From contig CAJUIK010000007.1 of assembly GCA_910585875.1 (NCBI GenBank), positions 1-6,141 on the forward strand: a stretch of DNA of 6,141 nt, given 5' to 3'. The stretch is from an uncultured Eubacteriales bacterium (GTDB taxonomy: Bacteria; Bacillota; Clostridia; Oscillospirales; Butyricicoccaceae). The notes below the pieces were generated by a model. It did not search any database. It had not been told where the DNA came from and was given only the letters and a program-made list of their open reading frames with translations. How positions within the stretch are numbered: position 1 is the stretch's first letter; every line of letters begins with the position of its first letter. Shown here one piece after another: positions 1 to 5,600 of this stretch. The translations under genes were made by a program, and so were the position numbers.

Positions 1-145
1 CGTCAGCACCGTCAACGGCTGGGTGCTGGGGGTGTTGGGCCGCATCCCCAAAGAGGGGGAGCAATTCCGCTACGACAAGCTGACCGCCGTGGTGACCAAG
101 GCGGACGACCGCCGAGTCATCGAGGTGGAAATCAGCGCCGATTAA
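1..145 (+). CDS. HlyC/CorC (hemolysin / CNNM-like) family protein, C-terminal fragment
   Basis: Only the last 47 codons are present; the frame begins at base 2 and ends at TAA 143-145. The translation contains NGWVLGVLGRIPKEGEQF, then YDKLTAVVTKADDRRVIEVEI, a good match to the end of the CorC/HlyC (transporter-associated) domain that closes bacterial hemolysin-family/CNNM-like proteins. In that family a membrane DUF21 region and two CBS domains come before this domain, and members are linked to divalent cation (Mg2+ or Co2+) transport or tolerance. Those upstream parts are outside the window, so the function rests on the tail alone. The gene is followed by a strong intrinsic terminator 15 bases after the stop, so it is the last gene of its transcript and is separate from the convergent operon to its right. 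Confidence 0.82.
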   Translation, partial: VSTVNGWVLGVLGRIPKEGEQFRYDKLTAVVTKADDRRVIEVEISAD

Positions 146-160
146 CCGGCGGCATAAAGA

Positions 161-199
161 AGCCGGCGTCTGCTCGCAAAAGCAGGCGCCGGCTTTTTT
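161..199. terminator. Intrinsic terminator between convergent genes, probably bidirectional
   Basis: A 14-bp stem (161-174 with 181-194, one G-U pair, loop CGCAAA) is followed by a run of six T on the plus strand (194-199). This is a strong Rho-independent terminator for the HlyC/CorC gene. Read on the minus strand the same hairpin is followed by TTCTTTAT, a weaker U-tract. It lies 20 bases beyond the stop of the chemoreceptor gene, so it could also end the leftward operon. No other terminator is visible for that operon. Confidence 0.88.
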
Positions 200-219
200 C
201 GCACACAAATTCAGTTGTT

Positions 220-1152
220 TCACGATTCGATTTCCCGGACGATGGGAGGCACCTGAGAGATCATGTTGTCGATATCCTCAAACATGGCGCTTTTGGCAGA
301 GCCCAGGGCGCTAGCTTTGTCGATATGATGGACTACCTTTTGATAGAGCAGCTTAATATCGTCAAAAAACTGGCAAATCACCTGAAGCTGCCGGCTGGAA
401 GCGTCGATCACGCCGGAGATTTCCGTCTGAACAGAAGAGGCGCCTTCCGTGGCGGCGGTGATCTGTTCAAAAGCGCCGGAAGCGCCGTTGACGGCGCCGA
501 CCCCCGCCCCCAGGGCCTGCTGAGAGGCTTGGATGCTGTCGTTCAGCTGATTGGAGCTGACCTCCACGTCTTGAATGCCCGAGTCCACCTCAGAAGCCAG
601 GCTCTTGATTTCCTCGGCCAGCTCTTTGACGTTGGCGGCTACGACGGCGAAGCCCCGGCCCTCTTCGCCGGCCCGAGCCGCTTCGATGGAGGCGTTGACG
701 GCCAGAATATTGGTCTGGTCCGCAATGGAGACGATTTTGCCCATGCACTGCTGGATGGCCTTGACGGAGGACTGGAGCCGGCTGAAAATCTGCTCCATCT
801 CGCTGTAGGAATTCTGCACGCCGGCGGAGGCGTCTTTCAGCTCCTCAATTTTCTGCTGAGCGCCCTCCACCGTCTGGGCGATTTCCTCTTTCACCTGGGA
901 AAAGCGGCCGGCAGATTGATCGATATTGGAAAAAGACTGGCCGAAATCCTGCAACTTGGCCTGGAAGCTGTCCGCCTCCTCCACCACGGCGGAGAAGGAG
1001 CTGTCAATCAGCGTCAGCTCCTGAAGGGATTCCACCTCTTTCTGCACCAGCTCTTTCTGATACTCTTTCAGGCTGCCTGCCACGTGCAGGATAGGGTAGA
1101 GGCTCTTTTCGCCTCCGGCTGCCGGCGTCTGCCGGCTTTTTTTCAAAAACAA
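220..1152 (-). CDS. Soluble methyl-accepting chemotaxis protein (chemoreceptor)
   Basis: The 310-residue protein carries the MCP cytoplasmic signalling domain. The hairpin tip at about residues 143-179 includes IADQTNILAVNASIEAARAG and EEGRGFAVVAANVKELA, the most conserved stretch of the family, which contacts CheA and CheW. Long heptad-like helices flank the tip (about 30-142 and 180-290), as expected for an antiparallel coiled-coil receptor. There is no transmembrane segment, HAMP domain or recognisable sensor domain, so it should be cytoplasmic. The start is TTG at 1152, supported by an AAGGGAGG Shine-Dalgarno 8 bases upstream; the next in-frame Met (residue 119) would cut deep into the coiled coil. 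It is the second gene of an operon, 14 bases after the FIST gene, so it probably relays a signal sensed by that protein. Family assignment is firm; the ligand and the link to motility are unknown. Confidence 0.93.
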   Translation of the reverse strand: MFLKKSRQTPAAGGEKSLYPILHVAGSLKEYQKELVQKEVESLQELTLIDSSFSAVVEEADSFQAKLQDFGQSFSNIDQSAGRFSQVKEEIAQTVEGAQQKIEELKDASAGVQNSYSEMEQIFSRLQSSVKAIQQCMGKIVSIADQTNILAVNASIEAARAGEEGRGFAVVAANVKELAEEIKSLASEVDSGIQDVEVSSNQLNDSIQASQQALGAGVGAVNGASGAFEQITAATEGASSVQTEISGVIDASSRQLQVICQFFDDIKLLYQKVVHHIDKASALGSAKSAMFEDIDNMISQVPPIVREIES

Positions 1153-1160
1153 AGCGGATC

Positions 1161-1168
1161 CCTCCCTT
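1161..1168 (-). promoter_or_regulatory. Ribosome binding site that decides the TTG start of the chemoreceptor
   Basis: On the minus strand AAGGGAGG lies 8 bases before TTG (1152-1150). It overlaps the last bases of the TAA stop (1169-1167) of the upstream FIST gene. This supports the TTG start and suggests translational coupling of the two genes. Confidence 0.75.
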
Positions 1169-2222
1169 ATTCAAATACCGCGCAGGTCATGGATTGGTTG
1201 ACGAAGCGGCTGTTGTAATGCTCGCCATAGCCCACCACGCCCGCATGGGCGCCCAGGGCGCTCATCTGCTGCAAATAGGTCTGCATATAATTGCGCTCAG
1301 TGAACAGCTTGTAGCGGAACAGGCAGTTTACAGAAAACACAGCCGAACGCTTGGGGAAATCCCGGCAGATTTGCTGGATGGTATTCTGCGCCACCGATTG
1401 ATAATCCGCCAGCTCCAGCAGCGTCAGCACGTCGGAATCATTGACTTGGCGGAAACAGGCCAAGGCGTTGCCGCTGACTTCTTTGATGGAGATGATGCAG
1501 GTGTCCTCGCCGTCCACCTTGCCGAAGGGGTTTTGAAACGTCTGAGTCAAAATCTGCTGGTCGGAGACATGGAGGATACTCTGATAGACCTGCTTGGCGG
1601 GTCGGCCGTTCAGCGAGCCGATGATATAGCGGGCCCGGTCGGTGTTGGAGGCGATAAAGCGGTAATCCCCCATTTGGCGGTAGATATTTTCCTTATATGT
1701 CTTGACTCGCCCTCCCAGGTTGCGCACAATGGCGTAAACAGCCGCGTCCTGATAAACCCTGCCGTTGGCGGAAACCCGGCCTTCGCCGCCGGTGCCGCCC
1801 ACCAGCGGGACGCCCCGTTTTTTGAGCACGGTGTTGACGGTGGTCAGCAGGCAGGCGTCGTTGCCGGTGCAAAAATCGATACACACAACGTCTCGTCCGC
1901 CGCCGCCCACCCGGGCGATATCCTGCTCCAGCCGCTGGATGTATTTGACGGGCATGGTGGAAACCTGCTCCAGCGCGTTGGCCGCGGCGGTCACGCCGTC
2001 GTAAAAAGCGACCACGCTCACCCCTTTTTCGATAATGCGGGTATCATAGCTCATGCCTATGCAGCCAATGCTGGGCACGCCGGGAAATAGGCCCTCCAAA
2101 GCGCTTACATGGGATTCAAACTGGTCGTTGTTGGACAACAGCATGATAAACTGGGGGTTCCGCAGCCCGCGGACCGCTTCCGCCAGGTCGCCTCTTTGGC
2201 TGGAGCCAAAAAATTGTCTCAT
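1167..2222 (-). CDS. FIST domain (FIST_N + FIST_C) sensory protein
   Basis: This 351-residue protein spans both halves of the FIST sensory domain and little else. FIST_N covers roughly residues 20-180, with the glycine-rich turn GCIGMS at 53-58 and VGGTGGEG at 141-148. FIST_C covers roughly 183-350, with GSLNGRPAKQVYQSIL at 202-217, FSVNCLFRYKL near 296-306, and the closing VVGYGEHYN...NQSMTCAVFE, which matches the usual end of the domain. FIST proteins are intracellular sensors, proposed from genome context to bind small ligands such as amino acids, and are often fused or adjacent to signalling modules. No output domain, signal peptide or membrane segment is present. The next gene, 14 bases downstream, is a chemoreceptor without a sensor, which makes it the likely output partner. 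The start is ATG 2222 with AGAGGAGG 7 bases upstream, about 50 bases after a consensus promoter. Confidence 0.9.
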   Translation of the reverse strand: MRQFFGSSQRGDLAEAVRGLRNPQFIMLLSNNDQFESHVSALEGLFPGVPSIGCIGMSYDTRIIEKGVSVVAFYDGVTAAANALEQVSTMPVKYIQRLEQDIARVGGGGRDVVCIDFCTGNDACLLTTVNTVLKKRGVPLVGGTGGEGRVSANGRVYQDAAVYAIVRNLGGRVKTYKENIYRQMGDYRFIASNTDRARYIIGSLNGRPAKQVYQSILHVSDQQILTQTFQNPFGKVDGEDTCIISIKEVSGNALACFRQVNDSDVLTLLELADYQSVAQNTIQQICRDFPKRSAVFSVNCLFRYKLFTERNYMQTYLQQMSALGAHAGVVGYGEHYNSRFVNQSMTCAVFE

Positions 2223-2280
2223 ACCGCAGCCTCCTCTCTTTCCGGTTCTTATAGATGATTTTCTTTTTTATCAACGTCCT

Positions 2281-2310
2281 ATTATACTTCATCGGGGGCC
2301 GAGGCGTCAA
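2281..2310 (-). promoter_or_regulatory. SigA-type promoter of the FIST-chemoreceptor operon
   Basis: Read on the minus strand, TTGACG (2310-2305) and a perfect TATAAT (2286-2281) are separated by 18 bases. Transcription should begin near 2271-2275, giving a leader of about 50 bases before the FIST start codon. The near-consensus boxes and the position directly upstream of a two-gene operon make this a good call. Confidence 0.82.
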
Positions 2311-2336
2311 CGGGGAATTTTATCGGGCCGGCGGGG

Positions 2337-2370
2337 GCGGGCAAGAATGTTTTGGGGCGGTTTTGCCCGC
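2337..2370. repeat. Inverted repeat in the divergent intergenic region
   Basis: GCGGGCAA (2337-2344) and TTGCCCGC (2363-2370) are perfect reverse complements; the stem extends to 10 bp if a G-T pair is allowed, with a 14-base centre. It lies upstream of both divergent promoters and is not followed by a T-run on either strand. It therefore looks more like a protein-binding site than a terminator. In GC-rich DNA an 8-bp dyad can also arise by chance. Confidence 0.4.
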
Positions 2371-2416
2371 AAATCGATGGGAATGAGGCGGACGCATAGA
2401 CCTATTTATAAATTAT

Positions 2417-2440
2417 GGCGGTTTCCTCTTGCGAACCGCC
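2417..2440. promoter_or_regulatory. Candidate operator: dyad overlapping the -35 box
   Basis: GGCGGTT (2417-2423) and AACCGCC (2434-2440) form a perfect 7-bp dyad with a 10-base centre. The centre and right arm cover the -35 hexamer (2429-2434) of the rightward promoter, a classic position for a repressor site. A further copy of GGCGGTT lies at 2356-2362, 61 bases to the left. The sequence lies upstream of the expected transcription start, so it is not an RNA hairpin of the surface-protein mRNA. No regulator is identifiable. Confidence 0.42.
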
Positions 2441-2457
2441 GCGCGTATTGGTATAAT
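2429..2457 (+). promoter_or_regulatory. SigA-type promoter of the surface-protein gene
   Basis: TTGCGA (2429-2434, four of six consensus bases) and a perfect TATAAT (2452-2457) are 17 bases apart, the optimal spacing. An AT-rich palindrome, ATTTATAAAT (2404-2413), lies at the far edge of where an UP element would sit. Transcription should start near 2464, giving a leader of about 35 bases that contains the ribosome binding site. Confidence 0.8.
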
Positions 2458-2480
2458 ATAGCGCAGCAATATCCTATTTA

Positions 2481-2488
2481 GAGAGGAG
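2481..2488 (+). promoter_or_regulatory. Ribosome binding site that decides the ATG start at 2499
   Basis: GAGAGGAG ends 10 bases before ATG 2499 and only 3 bases before an out-of-frame ATG at 2492. The spacing favours 2499, which opens the long secreted-protein frame with a proper signal peptide. The 2492 start gives only a 60-codon frame with no recognisable content. Confidence 0.75.
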
Positions 2489-2498
2489 CGAATGGTCT

Positions 2499-2606
2499 AT
2501 GAGAGCAGTCAGAAAGCAGTTCAAGCGTCCGCGGTGGCTGGCGGCGCTGCTGTGCATATGCATCATACTGCCCTATCTGAACGGATTCACCCTGTCGGCG
2601 CCGGCC
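2499..2606 (+). other. Signal peptide of the surface protein
   Basis: Residues 1-12 carry six Lys/Arg, residues 13-27 are strongly hydrophobic, and a small-residue APA site at 34-36 gives a plausible signal peptidase I cut before Gln37. Cutting after LSA (residue 34) is less likely because Pro would follow. There is no lipobox at a sensible position, although two Cys lie inside the hydrophobic core. Confidence 0.8.
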
Positions 2607-5600
2607 CAGCCGGAGGAAGGACAGGAGGGCCTTTGCGAGCATCACCCGGCCCATACAAAGGAATGTGGATTTGAGGAGGCCCGCCAGGAACAACCTTGCG
2701 GCCACCAGCATGACGAAACCTGCGGTTATACCCCCGCCCAACCGGAGATCCCCTGCGATATGAATTGCGGGCAGGAAAACCCCGGGGAAGGGGAGAATAA
2801 CCTGGAAAATCCGGAGGCCCCGGAAACGCCGGAAGGCCCGGCCCAGCCGGAGGAAGAGGCGCCGGAAGGCGACGCCCCTGACGGCGGCGAGACAGCCCCT
2901 GACGGCAAAGAGGAAAACGCCGCCGAGACGCCGGAGCAGGGCCCCGCCGAGGCCCAGCCTGAGCCGGGCCAGGAAAAGGACTCGGAAGAGCTGCCCGAGG
3001 AGCAGACGCCGCTGGACCAGGCCCCGGCCCTCCATCGACCGGACTGCGCCTATCGGCCGGCCCAGCCTGAGGGGCTCTGCGCCCATCAGCACGACGAGCA
3101 ATGCGGCTATCAGCCTGCCCAACCCGCCAGCCCCTGCGGCTTTGCCTGCGAAAAATGCCGGGAAGACTGCGTCCAGAGCTGGGAATATCTTGATGAAGAA
3201 GGGGTTTTGGTCTTTTCGGAGGACGCAAACCTGTGGGGCTTATCCGCGCCCGGCGCCAACCAGGAAAACCCGCTGACGGCTGAAGCGCTGGCGGCAATGC
3301 TGCCCGCCCAAATTCACGCCCAGCTGGGCGGAGGCAAGCAAGCCGACTTGCCCCTTACTTGGGACCTTTCCGCCATCCCCCAAGAGGGTCTCTGGCAGGG
3401 CCTTCACACCCTCCGAGCCTCCCTGCCCCAAGACTACCGCCTGGCCCAAGACGCCCCGGCGATCGCCGTGCTGCTGGCCGTAGGCGATGGGGGAATGATG
3501 GCGACGCCAATAACAAAATACATCAACCAATGGAAATTTCTTTCGCGAACCAATAATGAAACCAATAATGAAATAGAAGAAAATAAAATTAATATTCTAT
3601 TGACAAACACCGATCGAACTACCGTTATAAAGAAGTTAGAAGATATGCTTCCCCTGCAAATAAGAGGATGGGGCTCGTATGATTGGGGTAAAGATACTTG
3701 GGAAGCATTACTTGCGGCGGGCTTTATTGATGAAAAGGAGGGAGTTGGAGAGGCCTGGAATTATCCGTCAGATGCTTCGTCAGATACTTTGCCAGAGAAA
3801 AGCACTGCGGCAAGGGTTAGATGGGGGAAAGTGAATATTCAATGGGATTTAACACAGGTGCCACAATCCTTAGAGTGGGAAACAGCATTTACACTGACTG
3901 CGAAGCCTACTTCACCATATCTCATTGTGAATTCAAACGATCCAGTTGAGTATTCTAAACGAAATTCCTCAGTTGCAGATATTTTAACGCTCGAAGTCAC
4001 TCTAAAAGATATGGATTTGTCCTCCCACACCGTCTCGTCCGTGGAGCCGGACAATGTGACGGTAAACTTGTTCGACTATTGGGTGAATGAGGAAAAAGGA
4101 GAATATCCGGCTGCTGAAAAGGGGGGCGATATTCTAACAAAGAGCGATGAGCATCAATATCCAAATACCAAATATCCGTCAGGAACAACGCCAGAGACTG
4201 AACCTGAATATCACCAAACAAAGTGGTCTACCCAAGACGATTGGTGGCAAGGTATCAATAAAGGCCATTTGCTCCTTTTTGGCGACGGCTTGATTCATGC
4301 GGGTCTTTGGAATAAAGGCGCTGGCGAAACCTCGGAGTATGGTAAAACATATGCCGGAATGGAGAAGATTGTAAAAAACGTCTTGGGCGACGACGGATAC
4401 CCGGAGCTAAATTTGAGTCAGGCCGAACAAGTGCTGAATAATAATGATGCAGACGAAAAACTTCGCCGGGATGAAAAACTTGTGAAAGATTACAAGTTGG
4501 CCGGAGACCATGACGACGGTCAAGGCGTCGCATATGCAGGCAAAGACATTCAAAACCTGAGCAAGACGCTGCTTGGCGTATGGGGAGGGAACCTCAACGA
4601 CACAGAATCCCTAAATTATTTGTTTGATCCAAATGTTGCAAATAACTACAAAAAGAGTTATACGGATATCAAAGGTCTGTTCCAGCTGGATGGCGAAGGG
4701 TATTATTATTACAAAATGCGGAAAAATTTTGCCGAGTTCCAGGAAGACGGCGAGGGCGGCGGCCGGTTTGTTCTCTATGACGCTCCTGCTACTGTCCGAA
4801 CCGACGGAACAGACAAGCAGGAAGCAAGCGTTGGAAATTTCTTTCCCTTCAACAAAGCGGAAGAAGTGTTCGACGGATTGGACGAAAACGGAAACTTAAC
4901 CAGCAGCGTCAGCCAATCCCGCAACGCGATGAACCATCATCTGGGCATGATGGTGGAGGCGGAGTTCCGCCAACCCAGCAACGGCAAGATTAAAATGGGT
5001 TCTGGAGAAGCCAAACCTATGACGTTTGAGTTTTCCGGCGACGACGACGTATGGGTTTTTGTGGACGACGTGTTGGTGCTGGATATCGGCGGCACCCACA
5101 GCGAGCTCTATGGAACAATCGATTTTTCCACTGGCGATGTCTATATTGGCCAATCGTATCGAACGAAAGATATTCCAGAGAACCCTGCGCAGCCGGACAA
5201 CGGGGATAAATGTATTACGCATACCACGCTGCGGCAGCTTTACAGAGACGCCGGAAAAGAAACTTCTGTAAGCTGGAGCGGCAAGGATAACGACGGCAAT
5301 ACCTTCGCCTCTAACAGCGTGCATACGCTGAAAATGTTCTATCTGGAGCGGGGCAATTATGACTCCAGTATCGCGCTGCGGTTCAACCTTCAGCCGCTGC
5401 TGTATCAGCAGATTAAGAAAGTGGACCAAAACGGCGATCCTCTGCAAGGCGCGGAGTTTGAGCTGTACGAGGCGCTAGAAGATGCAAGCGGCAGCGTCGT
5501 CGGCACAAACGGCGACGCCAAAGGTCGGAAATACGAGGCTGGAACCGAGCGTTTGGCTACATTGACCAGCGGCGCGGACGGCGTGGACCAATTTGTGGCG

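Noticed and set aside
325..1218. Long plus-strand frame antisense to the chemoreceptor gene
   Set aside because: It is a shadow of the strongly conserved MCP frame in GC-rich DNA; it has no ribosome site or recognisable domain, and its codon pattern mirrors the other strand.
1194..2090. Long plus-strand frame antisense to the FIST gene
   Set aside because: The minus frame encodes a full FIST protein with a promoter and ribosome site; the plus frame shows no family features.
2337..2370. Reading the inverted repeat as a transcription terminator
   Set aside because: There is no T-run on either strand after the stem, and it lies upstream of both divergent promoters.
2492..2674. Small plus-strand frame starting at ATG 2492
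   Set aside because: The ribosome site is only 3 bases away, the peptide has no recognisable feature, and ATG 2499 in another frame gives a signal peptide and a 1214-codon protein.
2478..3122. Minus-strand 214-codon frame, rich in Leu, Arg and Gly
   Set aside because: It is antisense to the Pro/Glu-rich coding region of the surface protein, and its composition is explained by the complement of Pro, Glu and Ala codons.
4701..4712. TAT/TAC run that could act as a phase-variation tract
   Set aside because: It encodes YYYY in a segment (GYYYYKMRKNFAEF) typical of this domain family, and the run is too short to suggest slippage.
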